Below the pieces are notes generated by a model. That model made no database searches. It worked only from the letters and a program-made list of their open reading frames with translations, and had not been told where the DNA came from. From Streptomyces griseofuscus (lineage in GTDB: Bacteria; Actinomycetota; Actinomycetes; Streptomycetales; Streptomycetaceae): DNA of 64,000 nt. The position numbers were made by a program, and so were the translations under genes. Positions 46,800-54,471 of this stretch are shown one piece after another; within the stretch, counting starts at the first letter, position 1; each line of letters begins with the position of its first letter. Where the stretch lies: assembly GCF_014673495.1 (NCBI RefSeq), contig NZ_CP051006.1:124001-188000 (forward strand), given 5' to 3'.

Positions 46800-46914
46800 G
46801 CCGGCAGCGCACGACCGGGGACATGGCCGCCGGCACGCTGGACGTTCCCCTCCCGCCGCTCTCTGCGTAAGTCCTACCGGCGGAACCGGCCCCGCGATCC
46901 TCCTTGGAGCGGGT

Positions 46915-47067
46915 TCACTTCTCTGTGCGGTGCCATGGCGAGAACCGCCACCGCCGGGTACGGCCGGAGGTCAGGGTCTCATCGTGGCTCGCGGTGAACA
47001 GCTGAATCACGATCACACCAATGACGATCATTGCGAGGAGCACACTCACCGTCACGAAGGTGCCCAT
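46915..47067 (-). CDS. Small single-pass membrane protein next to a DUF5994 gene
   Basis: 50 residues: a membrane segment (VTVSVLLAMIVIGVIVIQLF) followed by TASHDETL and a basic tail ending WRFSPWHRTEK. It starts 13 bases after the stop of the DUF5994 gene at 47081, with AGGAG upstream. The pattern membrane segment, QL, then HDE recurs in the 175-residue protein at 51802-52329 (LIHQLNAQHDE), which also follows a DUF5994 gene. Confidence 0.65.
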   Translation of the reverse strand: MGTFVTVSVLLAMIVIGVIVIQLFTASHDETLTSGRTRRWRFSPWHRTEK

Positions 47068-47080
47068 ATCTCTCACACTC

Positions 47081-47674
47081 CTACTGCCGTGGTGGGCCCG
47101 TGACCGGTGACCGGTCCGTCAGGAGTGCGTGAGGCGGGGTGGCGGGCGTCGTGTCCGCCTTCGGAGTCCCAGACCGCCTCCCGGAGCGAGTCCGAGTCGG
47201 CCGCTGCCTCTGCCGCGGCCCGGAAACGTTCGGCCCATGGATCAGGCGGGTCGCCGTGAGGCTACGCGACGGGTCGGTGGCCGTGGCCATGAGCCGGGCC
47301 GCGGTGGCCGGGGCTGTCTCCGGTGGGATCACCAGCAGGTCCCAGCGGCCGAAAGTGTGGGACAGCAGCAACAGCGTGTGCGGGTCCTGCCCGGCGTGGG
47401 ACCAGCCGACGCGCACCATGTGGCCGTGCGCGGGCACTGCTCCCGGGATGACCAGCCAGAACGCGCGGCTCACCGCTATCCGGGTGATCCGCCCCCACAG
47501 CGGGTCGAGATATTCGACGAGCGCCGGGAGCTGCTCCGTCAGGTTGCGCGAACGGGGCCACCAGGCACCGTCGATCAGGGCCGGAGGGGCGCCGGCCGGC
47601 GCCAGCGTGAGTCGGAGCGGTGACGAAGACGGGATCCGGCCTCCGACTGCGGGTGTGAACGGAATCGCGGTCAT
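47081..47674 (-). CDS. DUF5994 family protein (copy 1)
   Basis: 197 residues. The family signature is clear: LIDGAWWPRSRNLTEQLPAL, DPLWGRITRIAVSRAFW, HGHMVRVGWSHAGQDPH and GRWDLLVIPPETA. The C-terminus (about 150-197) is basic and proline-rich. It is divergent from copy 2 and followed by a small membrane protein. DUF5994 proteins are of unknown function; their multiplicity here points to a stress role. The upstream element lies about 110 bases before the start. Confidence 0.9.
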   Translation of the reverse strand: MTAIPFTPAVGGRIPSSSPLRLTLAPAGAPPALIDGAWWPRSRNLTEQLPALVEYLDPLWGRITRIAVSRAFWLVIPGAVPAHGHMVRVGWSHAGQDPHTLLLLSHTFGRWDLLVIPPETAPATAARLMATATDPSRSLTATRLIHGPNVSGPRQRQRPTRTRSGRRSGTPKADTTPATPPHALLTDRSPVTGPPRQ

Positions 47675-47732
47675 GGCGCGGACCCAACCCCGGGCCGGTC
47701 ACGGCCGGCCCGGTTGTCATGAATCGCCGAGG

Positions 47733-47792
47733 ACGACCCGGCGTGGAAGCCGGTGTACGAGATGCTCTCGGTAATCACCACGATACTCCTCG
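47733..47792 (-). promoter_or_regulatory. Shared upstream element of DUF5994 copy 1
   Basis: Minus strand: GGAGTATCGTGG, CCGAGAGCAT, then CACCGGCTTCCACGCCGGGT, which can fold as a small hairpin. The last 20 bases are identical upstream of copy 2. GGAGTA could be the -10 of a sigma-B-like promoter (GGGTA-type), which I infer only. Confidence 0.5.
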
Positions 47793-48017
47793 CCGAAGCC
47801 CGGCGGACCGGCGGGGAGCGACGGGCTGAACGGAACACGGGGAACACCCCCACGTCACACAGCCAGGGAGTGCCGGGCCAGGGCATGCGGGCCGTCGGGC
47901 GTGAGACCGGTACGGGAGCCGGCACACGAAGGGCCCCGGCGCCCTCGGCCCACTGCCGCCGGTACCGACAGCCGTTTCACGGAACGCGGCGGCGTCTCCA
48001 ACCGCCCCGGCGTGTGC

Positions 48018-48075
48018 GGAGTACCGTGGACAGCACCGAGAGCATTTCGCACACCGGCTTCCACGCCGGGTCGTT
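48018..48075 (+). promoter_or_regulatory. Shared upstream element of DUF5994 copy 2
   Basis: GGAGTACCGTGG, CCGAGAGCAT and CACCGGCTTCCACGCCGGGT in the same order and spacing as upstream of copy 1, about 115 bases before the start. The divergent arrangement makes the two elements mirror each other. Confidence 0.5.
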
Positions 48076-48133
48076 CCCGGCGAGAGACGAAACCCGGGTC
48101 GCCGCCAGGGCGGCCCGGAGACGGGTCCGCATC

Positions 48134-48721
48134 ATGTCGGCGACCTTGCATCAACCCCTGCCACACCGCGAGCCCGTCGCAGCCCCGGCCGCGCGTCTCG
48201 CGCTGAAGACCGACGGCCCGTCGCGCGGCCTCCTGGACGGTGCCTGGTGGCCCCGCTCCCGGGACCTGGCCAGCGAGCTGCCCGCACTGACCGATGTGCT
48301 GGACCCTCTGTGGGGCCGCATCACCCGCATCGTCGTCAACCCGAAGTTCTGGCCGGTCATCCCGCACAAGATCCCCGTGGGCGGTCATGTCGTCAAGGTC
48401 GGATGGTTCACCCCGGAGATCGATCCGCACAAGCTCTTGCTGCTCTCCTACGGCACCGGCCGCTGGGACCTGCTGGTCATCCCACCCGAGACCGAGACGG
48501 ATTCGGCGGCCCGCCTGATCGCGGCCGCGTCCGACTGCGACGGCCCACCGCTGACCGCAAGCGCTCTCATGGCCGCGGACGAGACCCGGCACGCCGTCTC
48601 CGCCGCCGACCGGCCACTCGAACCGGGCGAGGCAGGGAAGTACGGGGACGGCCCCGCCTCAGCGGCCGTCGAGCGTCCGGCACGGACCGATCGCGCCAGT
48701 CGCCTGGTCATCGGCATGTGA
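48134..48721 (+). CDS. DUF5994 family protein (copy 2)
   Basis: 195 residues from the ATG at 48134: LLDGAWWPRSRDLASELPAL, DPLWGRITRIVVNPKFW, GGHVVKVGWFTPEIDPHKLL and GRWDLLVIPPETE. Closest in wording to copy 1. Directly after its TGA the same frame continues into a truncated SPFH protein, so the two are joined by an old deletion. Confidence 0.9.
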   Translation: MSATLHQPLPHREPVAAPAARLALKTDGPSRGLLDGAWWPRSRDLASELPALTDVLDPLWGRITRIVVNPKFWPVIPHKIPVGGHVVKVGWFTPEIDPHKLLLLSYGTGRWDLLVIPPETETDSAARLIAAASDCDGPPLTASALMAADETRHAVSAADRPLEPGEAGKYGDGPASAAVERPARTDRASRLVIGM

Positions 48722-49471
48722 GACAGCCACGGCCGACTTCTCGGAACACGCTCCCCGGGACTGCGGTTCATCATCCCGTTCGCCGACGCCCTGCACCGGG
48801 TGTCGCTGCGGGTCGTCACCATGCCGATCCAGTCCCAGGGCATCATCACCCGGGACAACGTGAGCGTTGACGTGTCGGCGGTCGCCTACTTCCGGGTCGT
48901 CGACACCGTGAAGTCGGTCGTCGCCGTGGAGAACGTCAACGCGGCGATCAACCAGATCGCCCAGACCACCCTGCGGAAGGTCGTCGGCCGGCACACGCTC
49001 GACGAGACGCTGTCGGAGACGGACCGTATCAACCTGGACATCCGCCAGATCCTCGACGTCACCACCGTCGACTGGGGTGTGCAGGTCACGCTGGTCGAGC
49101 TCAAGGACATCCAGCTGCCCGACACCATGAAGCGCGCCATGGCCCGCCAGGCCGAGGCCGAGCGGGAGAAGCGAGCGAAGATCATCAACGCGGAGGGCGA
49201 GTCCCTGGCCGCAGCCGCGCTCGGCGACGCCTCGGACACCATGATGGCCCACCCCCTGGCGCTTCAACTGCGCAATCTCCAGAGCCTGGTGGAGATCGGT
49301 GTCGACCAGAACACCACCGTCGTCTTCCCAGCCCCCCTCATGAGCACGATCGGCGAGCTCGGCTCCTTCCTCGCCCGGGAATCCGCTGCCGCCGCACCCG
49401 CCGCGGCAGCGCCACCGGCCGGCACCGGCCGCACCGACACGTCCCCCAGCCCGGCAGGCAGCGCGGCGTGA
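48722..49471 (+). CDS. SPFH/stomatin-like protein lacking its membrane anchor
   Basis: The frame reads RLLGTRSPGLRFIIPFADAL, HRVSLRVVTMPIQSQGIITR, RAMARQAEAEREKRAKIINA and QSLVEIGVDQNTTVVFPAPL, the core of a slipin (SPFH domain about 10-180 plus C-terminal coiled part). Intact relatives have about 35 more N-terminal residues with a membrane helix and 'GRL' lead-in; here that is replaced by the end of a DUF5994 gene. The first usable start is GTG 48800, which would give a soluble fragment of 223 residues. Probably not functional as a membrane scaffold. Confidence 0.8.
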   Translation, partial: DSHGRLLGTRSPGLRFIIPFADALHRVSLRVVTMPIQSQGIITRDNVSVDVSAVAYFRVVDTVKSVVAVENVNAAINQIAQTTLRKVVGRHTLDETLSETDRINLDIRQILDVTTVDWGVQVTLVELKDIQLPDTMKRAMARQAEAEREKRAKIINAEGESLAAAALGDASDTMMAHPLALQLRNLQSLVEIGVDQNTTVVFPAPLMSTIGELGSFLARESAAAAPAAAAPPAGTGRTDTSPSPAGSAA

Positions 49472-49590
49472 AGCCGACTACGGCCCGAGCGATCCGTGGC
49501 ACCAGGGAGGATTCGTGACCGTCGCCTGTCGCGCGCGTCCTCCGGGCACCGGCTGATGATGGGAGTACGGCCGAACACGCGGAGCTGCTC

Positions 49591-50859
49591 ATGACGGGTT
49601 GGCGGGTCAGGGACTACACCCAGGACGATCTCGAAGCGGTGATCCGTGTCGACATGCGGAGCGGCACGACCGAGTTGCCGCCGCTCTTCCCGCTCTCGGA
49701 CGCCGTGACGGCCCTCCAGACCCGCCACCCGGCCGTGGTGGCCACGGCCGACGACGTGCTGATCGGCGCCGCGGTGAGCAGGGTGGAGGGCGAACGGGCA
49801 TGGATCCTGCGCATCTGCATGGCGCCCGGCTGGCGGCAGCGCGGGCTGGGCAGTGCCCTGATCACCGCCCTTGAGCAACGGCTCTTCGCCTCCGGTGTCC
49901 GCGCGGTGCACGCCGCCCTGCCCGAGGGCGAGACCGGTGCCACCGCCCTGCGCAACTGCGACTTCGCGGCCCACCCCGGCCTGGTCTTCTTCGAGAAACG
50001 CGGACCGGTGACCCCGCAGTCGGCCGACACGCTGTCCTCGCTCGGAGCGGAGCTGCCGCCAGGGGGGCTGTGGCAGAAGGTCGCGGGCATGCAACGGGAG
50101 AAGCAGCTCATCGAGCGGCGCTTGGTCCTGCCACTGGCCCATCCCGAACTGGCCGCGCAACACGGAGTGGAACTGCCGCGGGCGGTGATGCTGTTCGGCC
50201 CGCCCGGGACCGGCAAGAGCACGTTCGCGCACGCGATCGCCAGCCGCCTGGGATGGCCCTTCCTGGAACTGTTCCCCGCCCGTCTGGCCGCCGAGTACGG
50301 CCTGGCGACCGGGCTGAACCGACGCTTCGACGAGATCTCCCGGCTCGACCACGTCCTCGTCTTCATCGACGAGGTCGAGGAGATCGCCGGCGAACGCGGC
50401 GGCGCGGACGCGACCGCTGTCGGCGTCGTCAACGAACTGCTCAAGGCGATCGTCCGGTTCCGCAGCCAGGACGGACGGCTGCTCGTGTGCGCCACCAACA
50501 ACGTGACCACGCTCGACTCCGCGTTCCTGCGGCACGGCCGCTTCGACTACGTGCTGCCGATCGGCCCTCCCGACCACACCGCCAGGACCGCACTGTGGGA
50601 AAGCTACCTGGCACGAGCGGGCGCGCGGGCCGACAGTGCGGTACTCGCGTCCGCCAGCGAGGGGTTCACCCCCGCCGACATCGCCCACGCGGCGCGCACC
50701 GTCTCCCAGGCCCAGTTCGAGCGCACCTTCGACACCGGAACCCGGACCACCCCCACCACCGACGACTACCTGGACACGATCCGCAACACCAAGCCCACGG
50801 TCAGCGCCGCCATGGCCCAGGAATTCGCCCAGCAGACGGAGGAGTTCGCCCGCATCTAG
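49591..50859 (+). CDS. GNAT acetyltransferase-AAA+ ATPase fusion
   Basis: 422 residues. About 1-145 is a GNAT domain (ILRICMAPGWRQRGLGSALI is the acetyl-CoA loop). About 165-400 is an AAA+ ATPase of the FtsH/Cdc48-like type: Walker A GPPGTGKST near 204-212, Walker B VLVFIDEVEE near 256-265, sensor ATNN, and the arginine-finger-like LRHGRFDYVLP. No protease or membrane part is present. The fusion suggests ATP-dependent handling of an acetylated target. I know of no assigned role. A short inverted-repeat element begins right after the stop. Confidence 0.9.
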   Translation: MTGWRVRDYTQDDLEAVIRVDMRSGTTELPPLFPLSDAVTALQTRHPAVVATADDVLIGAAVSRVEGERAWILRICMAPGWRQRGLGSALITALEQRLFASGVRAVHAALPEGETGATALRNCDFAAHPGLVFFEKRGPVTPQSADTLSSLGAELPPGGLWQKVAGMQREKQLIERRLVLPLAHPELAAQHGVELPRAVMLFGPPGTGKSTFAHAIASRLGWPFLELFPARLAAEYGLATGLNRRFDEISRLDHVLVFIDEVEEIAGERGGADATAVGVVNELLKAIVRFRSQDGRLLVCATNNVTTLDSAFLRHGRFDYVLPIGPPDHTARTALWESYLARAGARADSAVLASASEGFTPADIAHAARTVSQAQFERTFDTGTRTTPTTDDYLDTIRNTKPTVSAAMAQEFAQQTEEFARI

Positions 50860-50992
50860 CGCCTCTGTTTGGATCATGCCGGGCTCGCGGGGCCCGGCAC
50901 CGCGCCTCGCCGCTGCCGTCGCTCCTCCGCCTTGCGATGCACGGCACCGGGCCCCGCTCCCTGATCCGGCCTGATCCAAACGAAAGACCCTA
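50860..50992. mobile_element. MITE-like inverted-repeat element
   Basis: About 130 bases with ends containing GTTTGGATCA in inverted orientation (50867 and 50972) and inner inverted arms around CGGGGCCCGG. CTAG occurs at both borders, consistent with target duplication; the left CTAG includes the stop codon of the upstream gene. It has no coding capacity. The ends resemble those of Streptomyces IS5-type elements. Confidence 0.65.
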
Positions 50993-51031
50993 GCGTCCAG
51001 GCAGGTGGAGAGTCGATCTGCGACGGACGTG

Positions 51032-51517
51032 TCAGGCCGGCGTAGGTGGCGTGTCGCTGCCCGTCTCGATGAGGATCTGCCTGGCCGCGGTGACGTTGTC
51101 GGCCCGTACGGCCCGGGCCATCGCGGCGCGTGCCGCATCGGGCGGCGTGTCCGGAGGGACCAGCATCAGGGAGAAATGGTCCCGGTCGCCCCGGGTGATG
51201 AGGACGGTGTCGTCACCGACCGGAAAGGAGTCGATGTGCACGACTCGGCCGTCGACCATCACCCGGGTCGGCAGTTCGTCCCAGGCACTGCCGTCCAGAC
51301 CGACCCGGGTGACAGGTCCGAGGTGCTCGGTCAACGCGGAGATCAGCGAGGGGAGTTCCGCACCGATGTCCCGGGACCGCGGCCACCATGCGCCGTCCAG
51401 GATTCCCTCGCGTGCGTGTGTGGTCTCCAGCCGCACCAGGGCCGTCCCGGGGTGCACCGACCGGTGGACGGCGTCCGGCAGGAGCCTGGGGAGGTCGGGG
51501 GTGTCTGAGTCGGCCAT
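51032..51517 (-). CDS. DUF5994 family protein (copy 3)
   Basis: 161 residues: ILDGAWWPRSRDIGAELPSL, GPVTRVGLDGSAWDELP, VDGRVVHIDSFPVGDDTVLI and DHFSLMLVPPDTPPDAA. It is the most divergent of the four copies (the WGRI and GRxDL blocks are altered). It is monocistronic and separated from the operon to its right by a terminator hairpin. Start ATG 51517 is preceded by weak purines. Confidence 0.85.
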   Translation of the reverse strand: MADSDTPDLPRLLPDAVHRSVHPGTALVRLETTHAREGILDGAWWPRSRDIGAELPSLISALTEHLGPVTRVGLDGSAWDELPTRVMVDGRVVHIDSFPVGDDTVLITRGDRDHFSLMLVPPDTPPDAARAAMARAVRADNVTAARQILIETGSDTPPTPA

Positions 51518-51651
51518 GGTGTCCGCCCGTCCGCAGAGAGCAGTGCGACCGCAGGACGCGCTGCCACGATACGACCCTGCTACCTCACGGTACTCCGCAC
51601 GACGCTCCCGCAGGCGCTTCGCCGCAGGGCGCGGTTGCGGAAACACGCAAC

Positions 51652-51677
51652 GGCTCCGGCGTATACCCGCCGGAGCC
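51652..51677. terminator. Hairpin terminator
   Basis: Ten-base perfect stem GGCTCCGGCG / CGCCGGAGCC with a six-base loop, downstream of the minus-strand operon 52874-51802 and before DUF5994 copy 3. Confidence 0.7.
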
Positions 51678-51801
51678 GCCCTTCCGGGTCATTGCACGTG
51701 AGCGTGCGCCGACCCGCCTTCCAGGTTACGCCAAAGGGACTAATCCGCCATAAGCAATCCTTGCGAGGGTTCACTTCGGTCCGAGAAGCCGACGCGGCGG
51801 C

Positions 51802-52329
51802 TCAGCCACGCCCTTCCTCTTCCATCTCCATCTGCCGGATCCCCTGGTGCGTCAGCGTGATCATCGCGGGCGTGTTGCCCCTCCCCCAGTCCACGACGAC
51901 CCAGCCTTCGCCCGCCAGGTACATACAGGCAGCGGCCATGTCCTGCTCAGGGATCCCGAGGTCGGTGCGGAGCTTCGCCCCACCGACGCCCAGCAGGCGA
52001 TTGCCCTCGGCGGCTTGGTACAGAGCCTGCATGATCCTCTCGCGGTACGTCTTCCGGTCTCGCAATATCGCCATGACGCGCCTTCCTCTACTGCCCACGG
52101 CCGGGCCGAAGTCGATGTCATCCGCGGTAGCCGTCGCGGTGGGGCGCGTCGGAACGATCGCGTCCACCGCCGGGCGACCGTACCTCCGGGGCCGGCGCCC
52201 GATCCCCGGCAGAACATCGCTGTAGTGGAAGGCGATGATCCGTTCGTCGTGCTGAGCGTTGAGCTGGTGGATCAGAACGACTCCGACGGCGGTCAGAAGG
52301 AGCAGCGCGGCCGCGGCGATGACCGTCAT
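51802..52329 (-). CDS. Membrane-anchored protein with winged-helix-like C-terminus
   Basis: 175 residues. N-terminal membrane segment (MTVIAAAALLLLTAVGVVLI), then HQLNAQHDERII, a basic linker, and a C-terminal domain (about 85-170: YRERIMQALYQAAEG, IPEQDMAAACMYLAGEGWVV, TLTHQGIRQME) that looks like a small winged helix as in PadR/phage-repressor-type folds. Its ATG overlaps the stop of DUF5994 copy 4, so they are translationally coupled. A membrane-tethered DNA-binding or sensor role is suggested by layout only. Confidence 0.75.
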   Translation of the reverse strand: MTVIAAAALLLLTAVGVVLIHQLNAQHDERIIAFHYSDVLPGIGRRPRRYGRPAVDAIVPTRPTATATADDIDFGPAVGSRGRRVMAILRDRKTYRERIMQALYQAAEGNRLLGVGGAKLRTDLGIPEQDMAAACMYLAGEGWVVVDWGRGNTPAMITLTHQGIRQMEMEEEGRG

Positions 52330-52874
52330 GGTTCTCTCACCTCCGTCGAACGGCCGGCGAAGGGCCTGCCGATCCGATATGCCGGGGCAGGGACGCCGGC
52401 CCGGCCTGCTCCGCCGTCGGTCTCCCACGCTTCTTCCCTGATCCGGGCGTCGATCCTTTCTGCTGCTTGCCCCCGGTCCGGGGCGTCGATGCCGTCGCCC
52501 GCCATCAGCTGCGCGGCTGCCTCTGCACCGGTTTCCGGCGGAATGACCAGCACGTCTCGGTGGCCGTCGGGCAGGGAGAGAGTCAGCCTGTGCGGATCCT
52601 GGGCCTCGGTGGACCAGCCCACCTGCACGGTGCGCCCGGCGACGGACACCCAGTGCGGGATGACGGGCCAGTGGGCCGGGTGCACGGTGACACCTGTGAT
52701 GCGGCCCCAACGTTCGCCCAGTGCAGCCGTCAGGGCGGGCAGCTCACGGGTGAGGGCACGGGAGCGAGGCCACCACGTGCCGTCCAGCCCGCCGGGCGCG
52801 GGCGTCAGGGACAGCCGAGCCGGCTGCGGCGGCGCGCGCCTGCTCGATGTCGTACGGTCAATGGTCACGGGCAT
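52326..52874 (-). CDS. DUF5994 family protein (copy 4)
   Basis: 182 residues from ATG 52874: GLDGTWWPRSRALTRELPAL, GERWGRITGVTVHPAHW, VAGRTVQVGWSTEAQDPHRL and GHRDVLVIPPETG. First gene of a two-gene operon with the membrane/winged-helix protein. About 90 bases upstream, GGGAGTAC followed by CGCACCGGCTCC partly matches the shared element of copies 1 and 2. Confidence 0.9.
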   Translation of the reverse strand: MPVTIDRTTSSRRAPPQPARLSLTPAPGGLDGTWWPRSRALTRELPALTAALGERWGRITGVTVHPAHWPVIPHWVSVAGRTVQVGWSTEAQDPHRLTLSLPDGHRDVLVIPPETGAEAAAQLMAGDGIDAPDRGQAAERIDARIREEAWETDGGAGRAGVPAPAYRIGRPFAGRSTEVREP

Positions 52875-53564
52875 GGCGCGGACCTGTCCCCGGGCTCGTG
52901 GGTGCGGCCCGGCATTGTCGATCTCCGGAAACGGCACCCGCAGCGGAGCCGGTGCGCGAAGTACTCCCGGTGCCTTCACACTACTCCGCCCACCGGCCCG
53001 AAAGCCGGGGGTGACCAGGTGTTTTCCTGCCTCAGGAGCCTGGCCGCCAGTGCCCGGCACCGGGCCGGTCAGAGCCAGTCCTTTCGCTTGGACGTCACGT
53101 ACAGCAGTGCGGACGGGTCCAGGATGACGGCGACGGAGGTGATGGATACGGACTGGCGGCCGAAACCTGTACAAGCAAGGTTTCGGCCCTGGTAGCCGGT
53201 CATGCGACTGGCTTGGACCCAGAGGTTCGCCTCCATGACCGGGGCCACCAGGTCCCGCAGTGCGGGCGACGACATCCCTGATGTCGAGACCGTCGTCCTT
53301 GCGGACGGTGAAAGATCAGAAAAGGGCGGATGCCGCGCTCCTCGAGCTGTTAGGAAAGCAAGGGGCCGACTCCGCTCCGAGCGGTAGGAGACAGCGGCGT
53401 TCCTCCAACGACGCGTCACGTCGGCCGGAGCGGTCGAGTCGAGCAGTTGCATGAGGCGGCAAGCTCAGGAGGTCCTGCCGGGGTTCCGCGAACATGCGCA
53501 CAAGTGTGCTGGCGAGAGCCCGAGGGGCGCATACGGCCACACCCTGAGCAACCCGAGAGAACTA
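52875..53564. other. Non-coding stretch between DUF5994 copy 4 and att-like copy 2
   Basis: Contains a nine-base inverted repeat CCGAAACCT/AGGTTTCGG at 53160-53186 and a minus-strand frame ending RKDWL that I could not identify. Otherwise nothing supported. Confidence 0.4.
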
Positions 53565-53730
53565 CAGGTCAGAGCCCCTTTGTAGCGGGCTCCAAAATGG
53601 CCACGCACTCCATGTGCGAGGCCATCGGAAAGATGTCGGCCTGAGCAGATGCTGTGAAATACCAGGTCACAGCGCTATGTCGGCTCTCTGCCTCCCTCTC
53701 CGCGTGCGCAGAGCGTCAAACGAGCGTCAT
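53565..53730 (-). repeat. Attachment-site-like block, copy 2 (RNA methyltransferase 3' end)
   Basis: Minus strand 53646-53569 encodes DIFPMASHMECVAILEPA and a stop. CAGGTCA lies at both borders (53565 and about 53663), and GAGCGTCAAACGAGCGTCA is at 53711. The shared stretches with copies 1 and 3 include ACGCACTCCA and CATCGGAAAG. I saw no arm-type repeat pair on its left side. Confidence 0.7.
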
Positions 53731-53795
53731 GACGACCGGCTCGTCACTTCCCCGGGGACCGAACGGCTGCCACGACGCGGCCACCGCGCCCGTGA

Positions 53796-54356
53796 TCAGC
53801 CTGCTTCAGTCAAGGCTGCGTGCGCGGCGGCGAGGATCTCCCCGGAGAGCGGGGAGCCCTTGGTGGCCCGGGACAGGACCAGCGCACCGAACAGGGTGCA
53901 AAGGCGGACGATGCCGTCCTGGTCGTCACTGGCCAGGAAACCGGCGAAGTCGGCCACCCCCTCGGCGTAGACGCGACGGGCCTCGCGCCCCCCGCCCTCG
54001 CGCGCGATGTCGGTGGCGAGCGCGGCGACCGGGCAGCCGTCCGCCGGGTCGTCGCGGTGCTCGACGGAGAGGTATGCGTCGATCAGCGCCTGCTGGGCGG
54101 CGGCGCGCTGCCCGTCGTGCCGCTCGAGCCCGGCGCTGTAGCGCTGGGCGAGCTCGGCGAAGGCGTGGGCGGTGGCCTCGTCGACGAGCGCCTCCTTGGA
54201 GGCGAACTGCTTGTAGAAGGCGCCGTGAGTCAGACCGGCCACCTTCATCAGGTCGGCGACGCTGACCTGCATGCCCTGCTCCCGGAACAGCCGGGACGCG
54301 GTGTCCACCACCCGCCTGCGATTTTCCTCCGCCTGCGCCAGCGATACGCGGCCCAT
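53796..54356 (-). CDS. TetR-family transcriptional repressor
   Basis: 186 residues. N-terminal helix-turn-helix: RRRVVDTASRLFREQGMQVS, VADLMKVAGLTHGAFYKQFA, SKEALVDEAT. The C-terminal ligand domain contains DGCPVAALATDIAREGG, typical of the AcrR/NemR-like branch (TetR_C_16-type wording). I take ATG 54356, which has GGGAGG at normal distance, over the GTG two codons upstream that lies next to that site. It is divergent from the SDR operon; two dyads lie between. It probably represses itself and the operon until an electrophile or similar ligand binds. Confidence 0.93.
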   Translation of the reverse strand: MGRVSLAQAEENRRRVVDTASRLFREQGMQVSVADLMKVAGLTHGAFYKQFASKEALVDEATAHAFAELAQRYSAGLERHDGQRAAAQQALIDAYLSVEHRDDPADGCPVAALATDIAREGGGREARRVYAEGVADFAGFLASDDQDGIVRLCTLFGALVLSRATKGSPLSGEILAAAHAALTEAG

Positions 54357-54370
54357 GGTCACCTCCCATT

Positions 54371-54428
54371 TAGATGTCGACTGGCATCTATCATAGACCC
54401 ATGTTTAGATTGCATCCATAATCTAAAC
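54371..54428. promoter_or_regulatory. Twin operator-like dyads between TetR and the SDR operon
   Basis: Dyad one: TAGATG and CATCTA separated by eight bases (54371-54390). Dyad two: GTTTAGATT and AATCTAAAC separated by eight bases (54403-54428). The region is markedly A/T-rich, with promoter-like TATCAT and TAATCT. Both share the TAGAT half-site, so they are likely binding sites for the adjacent TetR protein. Confidence 0.75.
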
Positions 54429-54471
54429 AGTTGCGGGTGGCCGCCGCCGCCCGCCACGGCCAGGAGTGAAC

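Larger units (their letters stand above)
40098..53568. mobile_element. Putative integrative/cis-mobilisable segment between att-like copies 1 and 2
   Basis: Bounded by two direct copies of the methyltransferase-3'-end block. It contains the ECF sigma/Asp23 set, the SpoIIE-type phosphatase, SPFH, GNAT-AAA+ and DUF5994 genes and no integrase, relaxase or replication gene. Mobility would need an integrase in trans. Inferred from the flanking repeats only. Confidence 0.4.

Noticed and set aside
53069..53452. Minus-strand frame ending in AVILDPSALLYVTSKRKDWL
   Set aside because: The end looks somewhat protein-like but I recognise no family, no ribosome site is evident, and an inverted repeat lies inside; not enough to call a gene.
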